From an uncultured Clostridia bacterium (GTDB taxonomy: Bacteria > Bacillota > Clostridia > Christensenellales > Borkfalkiaceae), in contig CAMWUS010000004.1 in assembly GCA_947177495.1 (NCBI GenBank), positions 1-24,110 of the forward strand: DNA of 24,110 nucleotides, read 5' to 3'. Shown one piece after another: positions 6,980 through 14,114 of the stretch (the first letter of the stretch is position 1; each line of letters starts with the position of its first letter). The notes below the pieces were generated by a model. The model ran no database searches. It had not been told where the DNA came from and was given only the letters and a program-made list of their open reading frames with translations. The position numbers were made by a program, and so were the translations under genes.

Positions 6980-7008
6980 TTGCGTATCCGTGCGTTTTAT
7001 ATTAAAAT
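6980..7008 (+). promoter_or_regulatory. Putative promoter of the 1170-residue lipobox protein
   Basis: TTGCGT (6980–6985), 17-base spacer, TAAAAT (7003–7008). The match is moderate and TATATT at 6998–7003 is an alternative -10. The predicted leader of about 90 bases contains the hairpin at 7053–7088. Confidence 0.5.
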
Positions 7009-7052
7009 AGTACTGTATCGCTGAAAATGTAAGCGTAACACTGAAAAAATCG

Positions 7053-7088
7053 CAAACGGAGCGGCGAAAGACTTTTCGCGCCCGTTTG
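7053..7088 (+). promoter_or_regulatory. Stable 5'-leader hairpin directly before the ribosome binding site
   Basis: CAAACGG (7053–7059) pairs with CCGTTTG (7082–7088). Inside, GCG/CGC and CGAAA/TTTCG continue the stem with single-base bulges and a short GACT loop. The hairpin is followed at once by AAAAAAGGACG, the ribosome binding site of the ATG at 7104. There is no T-run after it, so it is not a terminator; a role in mRNA stability or translation control is inferred. Confidence 0.55.
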
Positions 7089-7103
7089 AAAAAAGGACGT
7101 TTT

Positions 7104-10100
7104 ATGGCTAAATTTTTTGTAAACGGAAAATGGAAAAGACGGGCAATTACGGCACTTTCCGTATCGCTTTGCCTCTCCCTTTCCATGGGCATTCTTGCCG
7201 CATGCGGCGGCACGGATAACGACGACGAGGACGACACCAAAGACCCCGTTGCAACCGAGACGGATACCCAACTTCTCAAAAACGGGAACTTCGAATTTTA
7301 TTCGGATAAGGAGACGGAGAGAGAGGACAAGCGTACCTTCCTCTATTCGCCTACGAGCTGGTCGTTCACTTCCGGCTCCCCTTCCTCCGACACGCGTTCG
7401 GGCATTCTCAATTTGGACGAGTTCAACGACTTGACCAAATCGGGCAGAGCGTTTACCGACATCGCCGACGCGTTCGCGCATTGGAAAGACGAGGACGTAA
7501 CCGTTTACGACCGTTTGAAACTTTTAAACGATAAAAAGGACGATATTAAAAAGCTCGCTTCCGATTCCGAAGAAAAGGCGCTCTTCGATAAGTACAACTA
7601 TACCATGGACTTCGAGGACGTAGACGCGCTTTCCACCTACTTTGCAAAAGAGGGAACGAAGAAGCTTGCTCCCGCGCACACCACGGAGGGCGACGGCGCC
7701 GTAGAGGACGAAAACCACGTGCTCATGATTCACAACTACGCCAAGACCAACAACGTTGTGGGTACGGGGCAGTATTATACGTCGGGCACGACCGTTACGC
7801 TCGAAGCGGGCACCGCGGCGGAAGTTTCCGTTTGGGTGAGAACGGACGATTTGTACCACTACGCTTACGACACCGATAAGACGGAAAACAACGAGACGAT
7901 TCCCGCCAAGAATCCAGACGGCGTTCCCGTGGAAAACTATGCGGGTGCATATATCGGCGTTACCAACACGGTGGGCGGAACCACGCTCGACCAAATGCAA
8001 ATTAAAAACATCAACACCAAGGGCGAGTGGCAGAAGTACACCGTTTACGTTCAGGCGAACACCTATGCGTCGAGCAGCTTCAAGATTGTGCTCGGACTTG
8101 GGCAGAGCTCTTCCGACAACCGTTACGAAGCGGTAAACGGATACGCGTTCTTCGACGACGTGGCATGCAAGATCATCGACGCGAAGGATTTCCCCGACGA
8201 CGTAGAGAATACCTGCGACTTGACGAGCGACAAAGAAGAGAAAACCTTCGACGCAACGCTTTTAAAGAGCGACACCTATTCCCTCGATTTGAAAGGCGAC
8301 ACCGCATTCGCTTACCTTCCGACAAACAACGCGGACGCGCACAAGGTAACCGTTGAAGAGACGAAAGAGCTTTCGGGCAACGAGTACCGCGAAGCGCCCG
8401 TGAAGGGAACTAGCGACGACGTTTGCGCATGGACGACTTTCGAAGGCGGCGAAAACTCCCTTAAAAACAGCGCCAACCCCTACCTCAAAAACATTTACGA
8501 AAAGGATTTCGAGAACCGTTTCTTCAAGGGCAACGGCGAAGAGAGCAACAACGTGATTTTGCTCCTCTCCGCAAGCGGCGCACCTTACACCGCCACGATG
8601 GAGAACGACTTGTTTAAACTCGGCAAGGACGAGCGCATGCTCATCTCCTTCTTTGTGAAGACAAGCTCTATCCGCAGCGGCATGAGCGGCGCGGGCATCA
8701 CCCTTGTAGACGGCGTAAACGAAACGACCATTACCGCGTTCGACTCCACCACCGTAAACAAGGTTGACGTGGACGAGGACACCAAAGACATTTACGACGG
8801 TTGGGTACAGTGCTTCTTCTTTGTAGAGAACGAAACCGACGACGTGAAAACGTTCTCCTTGAAGTTCACCTACGGTCCCACCGCGGTTGCGGGTACCACC
8901 AAGAGCAACTACTGCGACGGTTACGCCGCGTTTGCAAACTTCGAGTACGTGAACGACATCAGCTCCACCCTGTTCGGTTATGCTTCTACGGGCACCTACG
9001 CGAAGAAAGTTTCGTTGACGGGTTCGGTAACCCCCACGCAGAAATTCGACGACGCGTCGATCACCTCGGATATCGAGAACGGCTTCGCGGCTCCCGTAAA
9101 CTTCTCGGGCGTACAGAGCGGAACGATCTCGATGGTGCCGAACGGCAACGACAACCCCACGACCGCCGCGCTTCAAGCAAAAGGCGTGTACACGGGCTTG
9201 CTCAACGCCAAGCACCAAGATAGCTACAAAGATCAATCTTGGGGCGCACTTCTTCCGCAGGCGGAGAGCGGAAACGATTGGTGGCAGAAAGCGTTCTACG
9301 ATAAGGACAACCCCACCAAGGTTGCAAACCAACCCCTTGTAATCCTCAACAACGGCGACGAGGCTCAGCCCTCTTACGGCTATCTCAACAAGACGGAAAC
9401 GCTTTCCGCCAACGCTTACCGCAAGGTTTCCCTGCGCGTGAAGCTGAGCGCGAACGCAACCGCGACTGTTTATTTGATTGACACTTCCGACGCGAAGAAA
9501 GGCTATAACGACGACCTCAAACCCGTTATGCCGAACGTGACCTATTGGTACGACGACGAAGGCAACATCTGCACGAAGGATCCTTCCAAGGACGATTTCA
9601 ACAAGCGCACGGACATCGCGTTCTACAAGCAGGACAACGGCTTGTACACCCGCGTGGGCGAAACGAACGGAACCTATTACGCGAACCTCAAGAACTACGG
9701 CACCGACGGAAACGGCAACAAGATTACTTCCGACGAGACGATTGCATACTATGCGAACGGCGGCAAGTTCTGGGCGTATTACGACAAGACCAAGACGGGC
9801 GACGCGGCTTACACCCAAGAGGTGAAAGATTTGCAGGAAGCAAGCGGCTTCGACAGCGCTTGGATCCGCTATACCGCACCCGCGGAAGAGACGCTTAAAA
9901 AATTCGTTTCCTCCGTAACCGTAACGGGCAGCGCCGACAACGTAGACGGTTGGACGGAAGTTACCTTCTACCTGCACACGGGTTCCGAATCCAAGTCCTT
10001 CCGCCTCGAAGTTTGGGCGGGCACGCGCACGGACAAAGACGGAGACGGACTTGTTGCAAAGAGCTACGTGATCTTCGACGATTATAAATCGGAAAGCGTT

Positions 10101-10616
10101 TCCGACTACGACGACGTTTTAAACGAAGCGGTAACGGAACTCAAAGATAAAGCGGGGCTCGGCGAAAAGGATAACCTGACCGAAGGCGCGCTCTATTACA
10201 CCTTCACCTATTACGACTCCCCCACCTATCTGCGTTACGACGCGACGAAGGACGAGGAGAAATTGGGCGATCCTCACGGCTCGTACAAGCAGTCCACCTA
10301 TTCCGAACAGCTCATCGCTCTCCTTTATGACGAGAACACGCTGTTCCTCGATTACTCGGCTTACAACGTTTCCGTTCCCGAGGACGACTTGGGCACGAGC
10401 GACAAAAACGAGACGCCCGAAGATACCGACAACGACGACGGCGCAAACGTTTGGCTGTTGGTTGCATCCGGTTCGGTTGCCGCAGCTTTGGTATTCGCCA
10501 TCGTGGCGGTCATCGTACAGCGCGCGGTAAAAGCTTCGCGTAAAAACAAGCAACCCAAACAATCCAAGAAAAAGACCAAGCTGAAAGTCGTAAAAGACGA
10601 TAGCGAAGAAGAATAA
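7104..10616 (+). CDS. Very large surface lipobox protein with jelly-roll-like modules and C-terminal membrane anchor
   Basis: Predicted exported protein of 1170 residues; function unknown. ATG at 7104 is chosen because AAAGGA precedes it; a TTG at 7086 is in frame but lies inside the leader hairpin. Residues 1–33 are a signal peptide (basic start, hydrophobic core) ending in the lipobox LAAC with Cys34. Three blocks look like beta-sandwich carbohydrate-binding-type modules: about 60–357 (starts NGNFEF, ends YAFFDDVACKI), about 513–616 (LISFFVKTS to FANFEYV) and about 774–995 (KVSLRVKLS to SYVIFDDYKS). Each has a 'V.V...' strand, a 'GW/EW..VTFYV' strand and a 'FDD' edge. An acidic linker leads to a transmembrane helix around 1116–1139 and a 31-residue Lys-rich tail. 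Codon use is strongly GAC/AAC-rich. A glycan-binding surface role is inference. Confidence 0.8.
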   Translation: MAKFFVNGKWKRRAITALSVSLCLSLSMGILAACGGTDNDDEDDTKDPVATETDTQLLKNGNFEFYSDKETEREDKRTFLYSPTSWSFTSGSPSSDTRSGILNLDEFNDLTKSGRAFTDIADAFAHWKDEDVTVYDRLKLLNDKKDDIKKLASDSEEKALFDKYNYTMDFEDVDALSTYFAKEGTKKLAPAHTTEGDGAVEDENHVLMIHNYAKTNNVVGTGQYYTSGTTVTLEAGTAAEVSVWVRTDDLYHYAYDTDKTENNETIPAKNPDGVPVENYAGAYIGVTNTVGGTTLDQMQIKNINTKGEWQKYTVYVQANTYASSSFKIVLGLGQSSSDNRYEAVNGYAFFDDVACKIIDAKDFPDDVENTCDLTSDKEEKTFDATLLKSDTYSLDLKGDTAFAYLPTNNADAHKVTVEETKELSGNEYREAPVKGTSDDVCAWTTFEGGENSLKNSANPYLKNIYEKDFENRFFKGNGEESNNVILLLSASGAPYTATMENDLFKLGKDERMLISFFVKTSSIRSGMSGAGITLVDGVNETTITAFDSTTVNKVDVDEDTKDIYDGWVQCFFFVENETDDVKTFSLKFTYGPTAVAGTTKSNYCDGYAAFANFEYVNDISSTLFGYASTGTYAKKVSLTGSVTPTQKFDDASITSDIENGFAAPVNFSGVQSGTISMVPNGNDNPTTAALQAKGVYTGLLNAKHQDSYKDQSWGALLPQAESGNDWWQKAFYDKDNPTKVANQPLVILNNGDEAQPSYGYLNKTETLSANAYRKVSLRVKLSANATATVYLIDTSDAKKGYNDDLKPVMPNVTYWYDDEGNICTKDPSKDDFNKRTDIAFYKQDNGLYTRVGETNGTYYANLKNYGTDGNGNKITSDETIAYYANGGKFWAYYDKTKTGDAAYTQEVKDLQEASGFDSAWIRYTAPAEETLKKFVSSVTVTGSADNVDGWTEVTFYLHTGSESKSFRLEVWAGTRTDKDGDGLVAKSYVIFDDYKSESVSDYDDVLNEAVTELKDKAGLGEKDNLTEGALYYTFTYYDSPTYLRYDATKDEEKLGDPHGSYKQSTYSEQLIALLYDENTLFLDYSAYNVSVPEDDLGTSDKNETPEDTDNDDGANVWLLVASGSVAAALVFAIVAVIVQRAVKASRKNKQPKQSKKKTKLKVVKDDSEEE

Positions 10617-10623
10617 TAAGTAA

Positions 10624-10657
10624 AGAGCCGTAGCTTTGCGCTACGGCTCTTTTTTTG
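10624..10657 (+). terminator. Intrinsic terminator after the 1170-residue protein gene
   Basis: AGAGCCGTAGC (10624–10634), loop TTTGC, GCTACGGCTCT (10640–10650), then seven T. Perfect 11-pair stem, eight bases after the stop. A-rich sequence on the other side means it may also stop transcripts of the convergent regulator gene. Confidence 0.92.
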
Positions 10658-10669
10658 TATTTTAATATT

Positions 10670-11005
10670 TTACTTGTGGTATACCAAAATATCTTCCAAG
10701 GAAACCTGCGCGATTTGGCAGTAGAACAGCAAGTCCTCGATCCCGATTTCCGTTCTACCCGTCTCCCAATTATTGATCACGCTGTCGGACACGCCGAACA
10801 CTTGCGCAAGCTCGGAGCGGCTGATATTCTTATCCATGTACTTATCTTCGCAGGTTTCGCAGTCACCCGTTTTGCTGTTGCACTTGTTCGTGTTCTTTTT
10901 GAGCATACTGCACACGTAGCGCCTTAAATGCGAGTTATCGCTGCGCAATCTAAATAATTTGTTGCCCGTGGCGTCCCAATCGATAAATTTACGAATTACT
11001 TTCAT
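10670..11005 (-). CDS. XRE-type HTH regulator with a cysteine-rich insertion, likely leaderless
   Basis: Small DNA-binding protein of 111 residues. The Cro/CI-type helix-turn-helix is split: helix 1 is HLRRYVCSMLKK (26–37). Helices 2–4 are ISRSELAQVFGVSDSVINNWETG (61–83), with the typical 'W.xG' turn, followed by IEDLLFYCQIAQVSLEDILVY, the standard XRE C-terminal helices. Between helices 1 and 2, where normal XRE proteins have four to six residues, lies a stretch of about 23 with C42-x6-C49-x2-C52; Cys32 and Cys96 are also present. This could bind metal or sense redox (inference). Start choice: TATAAT ends seven bases before ATG 11005 and no Shine–Dalgarno exists, so the mRNA should begin at the start codon. 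Upstream in-frame starts fall in or beyond the -10 box. Divergent from the pnuC-like gene, which it may control. Confidence 0.78.
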   Translation of the reverse strand: MKVIRKFIDWDATGNKLFRLRSDNSHLRRYVCSMLKKNTNKCNSKTGDCETCEDKYMDKNISRSELAQVFGVSDSVINNWETGRTEIGIEDLLFYCQIAQVSLEDILVYHK

Positions 11006-11012
11006 ACGGTTC

Positions 11013-11041
11013 ATTATAGCAGATATTTTGCAAAAACACAA
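11013..11041 (-). promoter_or_regulatory. Extended -10 promoter of the XRE-type regulator gene
   Basis: Minus strand TTGTGT (11036–11041), 17-base spacer, TGC then TATAAT (11013–11018). The predicted +1 falls at 11005–11006, i.e. at the ATG, which implies a leaderless transcript. Its -35 is 12 bases from the -35 of the divergent promoter. Confidence 0.75.
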
Positions 11042-11053
11042 CCGTTTAATCGC

Positions 11054-11082
11054 TTGCTTTTTTAGTAGGTGTTTGATATAAT
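11054..11082 (+). promoter_or_regulatory. Promoter of the pnuC-like gene
   Basis: TTGCTT (11054–11059), 17-base spacer ending TTGA, TATAAT (11077–11082), with an extended -10 TG. Predicted start is near 11089, giving a leader of about 88 bases that contains the hairpin at 11109–11154. A second AT-rich box (TATATAA, 11086) follows closely. Confidence 0.75.
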
Positions 11083-11108
11083 TGCTATATAAATAAACGT
11101 GCCACCGG

Positions 11109-11164
11109 GTACTCCGTTCGCTTCGTTAGGTCTTTGAAGAAGCGGCAGGAGTGCTTATTTTTTT
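11109..11164 (+). promoter_or_regulatory. Leader attenuator: terminator-like hairpin before the pnuC-like gene
   Basis: GTACTCC (11109–11115) pairs with GGAGTGC (11148–11154); a two-by-two internal loop follows, then T·G plus CGCTTC (11119–11124) with GAAGCG (11139–11144), closing a 14-base loop. It is followed directly by TTATTTTTTT (11155–11164) and then by the AAGGAGG of the gene. A terminator inside the 5' leader of a vitamin-type transporter suggests regulated read-through. The pairing is visible; the ligand or factor is unknown. Confidence 0.7.
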
Positions 11165-11176
11165 AAGGAGGCAAAT

Positions 11177-11893
11177 ATGCACCGTATGAAAACTTTTTTT
11201 AAAAGTATATCCCCGTTCGAATACGCGCTATGGGGCTGTTCGGTGCTTGCCCTTTTGCTCTCGTTTTTCTTATGCGGAAGCAAATCCCCGCTCAATCTCG
11301 TCGGTTCTCTTTTGGGCGTTACTTCGCTCATCTTCATCGCAAAAGGCAATGTTATCGGGCAATTTTTGATTGTGGCGTTTTCCGTTTTCTACGGCATTGT
11401 TTCTTATTTTAACGCCTATTACGGCGAGATGATCACCTACCTCGGAATGTCCGCTCCCGCCGCGATCGTGGCAATTATCACTTGGCTCCGTCACCCCTTT
11501 CAAGGGAAGAAATCGGAAGTAAAAATAAACCGCATTCCCCTTTGGGAATACGGCGTGGCTGTCCTGCTATCGGGTGCGGTGACGGTTGCGTTTTACTTTA
11601 TTTTGCGCGCGCTTGATACTGCGAATTTGATTTGGAGCACTGTCTCCGTGTTCACAAGCTTTTTCGCTTCTTACCTACTCATTCGGCGCAGCCCTTTCTA
11701 CGCAATCGCGTACAGTGCAAACGATATCGTTTTAATCGTGCTTTGGTCGCTCGTCTCCGTGACCGACCTTTCCAACGTCTGCATGGCGGTGTGCTTCGCC
11801 GCGTTTTTGTTCAACGATATATACGGGTTTATCAGTTGGTCCCGCCGCGAGAAACGGCAGGGGCAAACCGAGGATACTTCGTTACCGTCTTAA
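11177..11893 (+). CDS. pnuC: PnuC-family nicotinamide riboside / vitamin transporter
   Basis: Membrane transporter of the PnuC family, which takes up non-phosphorylated vitamins (nicotinamide riboside; relatives take thiamine, riboflavin or deoxynucleosides) by facilitated diffusion and metabolic trapping. The 238 residues are of typical length with seven or more hydrophobic helices. Signatures include GNVIGQFLIVAFSVFYGIVSYFNAYYGEM (about 56–84), SYLLIRRSPFYAIAYSANDIVLIVLW (about 166–191) and the C-terminal NDIYGFISW. ATG at 11177 follows AAGGAGG by six bases; a second ATG three codons on is less well spaced. The gene is divergent from the Cys-rich XRE gene and has a hairpin attenuator in its leader. 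Its 3' end overlaps the convergent rsmF-like gene by 12 bases. Substrate within the PnuC family cannot be fixed; no known TPP or FMN riboswitch sequence was recognised. Confidence 0.88.
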   Translation: MHRMKTFFKSISPFEYALWGCSVLALLLSFFLCGSKSPLNLVGSLLGVTSLIFIAKGNVIGQFLIVAFSVFYGIVSYFNAYYGEMITYLGMSAPAAIVAIITWLRHPFQGKKSEVKINRIPLWEYGVAVLLSGAVTVAFYFILRALDTANLIWSTVSVFTSFFASYLLIRRSPFYAIAYSANDIVLIVLWSLVSVTDLSNVCMAVCFAAFLFNDIYGFISWSRREKRQGQTEDTSLPS

Positions 11894-13156
11894 ATATTTG
11901 GGGTAATGGTTTTTGAGTGCGCCGTTTACCGCTTTTGCCCAGCCGAGCGGGAACCCGTCTACGCACACGACGTACCAACCGTTTTCTACGTTTTGATAGA
12001 GGAGCTCGCCGCGAAGATATTCGCCGCACTCCTCCTTTTTTAATTGGATTTTTTTCAGCGCGCCCGTTTCGGCAATCGCAAGTGCATGGGCGGGTTTGAA
12101 AATCTTTCCGTCCCAACTGCCCACTTCCAAGCCTGTGCGGAGCGTTGTTACCGCGAGCGGGGGAAGCCCTTCGGGTAATAACAGCATGCGCCCGTCCGCA
12201 AGCGTGTGTAACGTGCCCTGCGGGGCTCTTTCGTATACCTCGCGGAAAAATGCCGAAAACGCCTTTTCCGCCGCGCCATTCTTAGTAGCGGCAAAAGGTT
12301 TCGGGGAATAGCGTTCCTCCCCGCTCTTTACAAACACGGCGGCGAACTGCCCCTCTCCACGCACCTCGTGCGGGTACAGTCTGCGCGTTTCCACAAGCGA
12401 GAGTTCCTTGTAACGGGCAAGCAACGCTTGCGCCTGCTCCTCGTTTTCCTCTGCGGAAAAAGTACAAGTGGAATAAACGAGCCGCCCGCCCCCGCACAAC
12501 ATTGCAACTGCGCTGTCTAAAATATTTTTCTGCCGCGCCGCACAACCGCGTACGTTCGCTTCGCTCCAATGCAATAACGCCGCTTCCTCTTTTTTGAACA
12601 TGCCCTCTCCCGAACAGGGCGCGTCCACCAAAATCTTATCGAAGAACGCGGGCAGAAAAGAAGCGAGCCGCGCGGGATCGCAGCTTGTAACGACGGCATT
12701 TTTGATGCCCAACCGCTCGATATTTTCCGAGAGAATGCGGGCGCGGGTAAAGTCGTATTCGTTGGCAATTAGTAGCCCTTCCCCGTTCATTGCCGCCGCT
12801 AATTGCGTTGCTTTTCCGCCGGGGGCGGCGCAAAGGTCGAGCACGCGCTCGCCCTCTTTCGCCTGTAACAATCCTGCGGGTAAAGTTGCCGACGGTTCCT
12901 GACAGTAAAAAAGCCCCGCCGCGTGGTAGGGGTGCGCGCCCACGCGCTCGCCCTCGTAATAGAACGCGGTCGGCTCCCACGGCACGGGCGTTAAAGGGAA
13001 CGGAGAAATTTTCAAAAACTCCTGCACGGAAATTTTCAGCGTGTTCACGCGCAGTCCCTTTGCGGGCGGCGTTTCGTACGTTTTGAAAAAGGCGGGGAAA
13101 TCGCTTCCCAGCCTTTCTTTCATACGCTGAATAAATTCTATTGGTAATTCTATCAT
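11882..13156 (-). CDS. rsmF: RsmF/RsmB-type 16S rRNA cytosine-C5 methyltransferase (NOL1/NOP2/Sun family)
   Basis: SAM-dependent RNA m5C methyltransferase acting on 16S rRNA, 424 residues. The SAM loop is DLCAAPGGKATQLA (108–121) and NEYDFTRARIL follows. The two catalytic-site cysteines are visible: Cys181 in DAPCSGEGMF and Cys231 in STCTFSAEENE. The extra about 130 C-terminal residues (ending LLYQNVENGWYVVCVDGFPLG) match the RsmF/YebU-like C-terminal RNA-binding region. Start: ATG 13156 (MIELPIEFIQRMKE) gives the usual 'M.LP..F..RM' family N-terminus; ATG 13168 four codons upstream overlaps the exonuclease stop and is a close alternative. Neither has a strong Shine–Dalgarno, so coupling to the upstream gene is likely. 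Last gene of serS–exonuclease–rsmF; it overlaps the convergent transporter gene tail-to-tail. Confidence 0.9.
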   Translation of the reverse strand: MIELPIEFIQRMKERLGSDFPAFFKTYETPPAKGLRVNTLKISVQEFLKISPFPLTPVPWEPTAFYYEGERVGAHPYHAAGLFYCQEPSATLPAGLLQAKEGERVLDLCAAPGGKATQLAAAMNGEGLLIANEYDFTRARILSENIERLGIKNAVVTSCDPARLASFLPAFFDKILVDAPCSGEGMFKKEEAALLHWSEANVRGCAARQKNILDSAVAMLCGGGRLVYSTCTFSAEENEEQAQALLARYKELSLVETRRLYPHEVRGEGQFAAVFVKSGEERYSPKPFAATKNGAAEKAFSAFFREVYERAPQGTLHTLADGRMLLLPEGLPPLAVTTLRTGLEVGSWDGKIFKPAHALAIAETGALKKIQLKKEECGEYLRGELLYQNVENGWYVVCVDGFPLGWAKAVNGALKNHYPKYLRR

Positions 13157-13160
13157 CGCT

Positions 13161-14114
13161 TTACTCATTGAGTGCGCTCGAGAATTTTTCGAGCGGAATA
13201 AAATCCGCTCCCTTCTCCACCGCGTTGTCGTAACGGCTCCCGCCGCGCTCGCGCGCAATGTAAACGTCGCATTCCGCAGGGTGGGAAGTGTATTTCCCGC
13301 CCGAGGCGAAAATTGCCGCTACAAGTTTTACGGACACGGTAACGTCGTCCTCGATGTCCCGCGAAAAGCAGAACGTTTTGCCGTCCAACTCGCCGCCCTT
13401 TTTGCGCTTGTGCATGTATTTGTTTACGTAGCGGAAAAATTCAATATGCGCTTTCGTGCGGCGTTGTTTTTCCTGCTCGCGTTCCCGTAAATATTGCTTG
13501 TGCCCCTTGGAGTCGCCCGCTTCGATTTTGTAGCCGCCGATTCTCCCCGGGCGCACGCGATAGCGTTCGCTCAATCCCAATACGTCGGTGCCCTCCCGCT
13601 CGCAGAGCGCGCGGCACACCCGCATGGTGGCGTACGCGTCGTCTACGGCGCGGTGCGGAGTGAACTCCACGCCGAGCTCGTCGGCAATCGCACCCAAACC
13701 GAACTGCCGTCCGAACTCGCCCACAACGTTCATGTAAAAGAACTGCGTGTCGTAAAAGCAAAAGCGGAAAGACGGGAGCTTGTAGCGCTTGGTTTCCAAG
13801 TTGAGATAGTTTACGTCGTTCATCGTGGCATGCCCGAGTACGATCGCATTCTTGTCTTCGAGCAGTGCGCGGATCTTGGCGTATTCCGCGTGAAAAAGGG
13901 GATACTTTTTAAAATCCTCGTACTCGTAGGGAAGGGTGAGCCCCTCTTTGCCCTTGCGGTCGGTGAGGTGGAATTTCCCCTTGGGATTCATGAGAATATC
14001 CTCGCGCACAAGTACGTTGAAACGGTCGTCCGTTACCACATAACCAAACGCGCAAATTTTCGCCACGCTCTTGTAAACGCAGGCGCATTCTATGTCGAAG
14101 AAAACGTACTTCAT
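13161..14114 (-). CDS. DEDDh 3'-5' exonuclease with C-terminal BRCT domain
   Basis: DnaQ-family exonuclease, 317 residues. The DEDDh residues are visible: Asp7 and Glu9 (FFDIECA), Asp100 (GHATMNDVNYL), His154 and Asp159 (HRAVDDAYAT). After a basic, probably helical linker (KGHKQYLREREQEKQRRTKAHIE region, 204–230), the C-terminus about 243–313 (GKTFCFSRDIED, then AAIFASGGKYT and VEKGADFIPLEKF) has the pattern of a BRCT domain, used in repair proteins to bind DNA ends or phosphopeptides. Start ATG 14114 overlaps the serS stop by four bases (ATGA), so it is translationally coupled. A role in DNA repair or proofreading is inferred; RNase T-like activity is another possibility. Its place in an operon with a tRNA synthetase and rRNA methylase gives no strong hint. 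Confidence 0.85.
   Translation of the reverse strand: MKYVFFDIECACVYKSVAKICAFGYVVTDDRFNVLVREDILMNPKGKFHLTDRKGKEGLTLPYEYEDFKKYPLFHAEYAKIRALLEDKNAIVLGHATMNDVNYLNLETKRYKLPSFRFCFYDTQFFYMNVVGEFGRQFGLGAIADELGVEFTPHRAVDDAYATMRVCRALCEREGTDVLGLSERYRVRPGRIGGYKIEAGDSKGHKQYLREREQEKQRRTKAHIEFFRYVNKYMHKRKKGGELDGKTFCFSRDIEDDVTVSVKLVAAIFASGGKYTSHPAECDVYIARERGGSRYDNAVEKGADFIPLEKFSSALNE

Noticed and set aside
8262..9977. 571-codon open frame antisense to the large lipobox protein
   Set aside because: It lacks domain pattern and ribosome binding site; the biased GAC/AAC/ACC codon use of the real gene removes stop codons from this antisense frame.
10670..11041. Longer start for the XRE regulator (MCFCKISAI...)
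   Set aside because: This start falls in the -35 region, with the -10 box TATAAT within the coding part; the ATG at 11005 is the first one downstream of the promoter.
11089..11176. TPP or FMN riboswitch in the pnuC-like leader
   Set aside because: The leader is too short, and the conserved CTGAGA / ACC-type TPP or AGGGT-type FMN elements are not visible.
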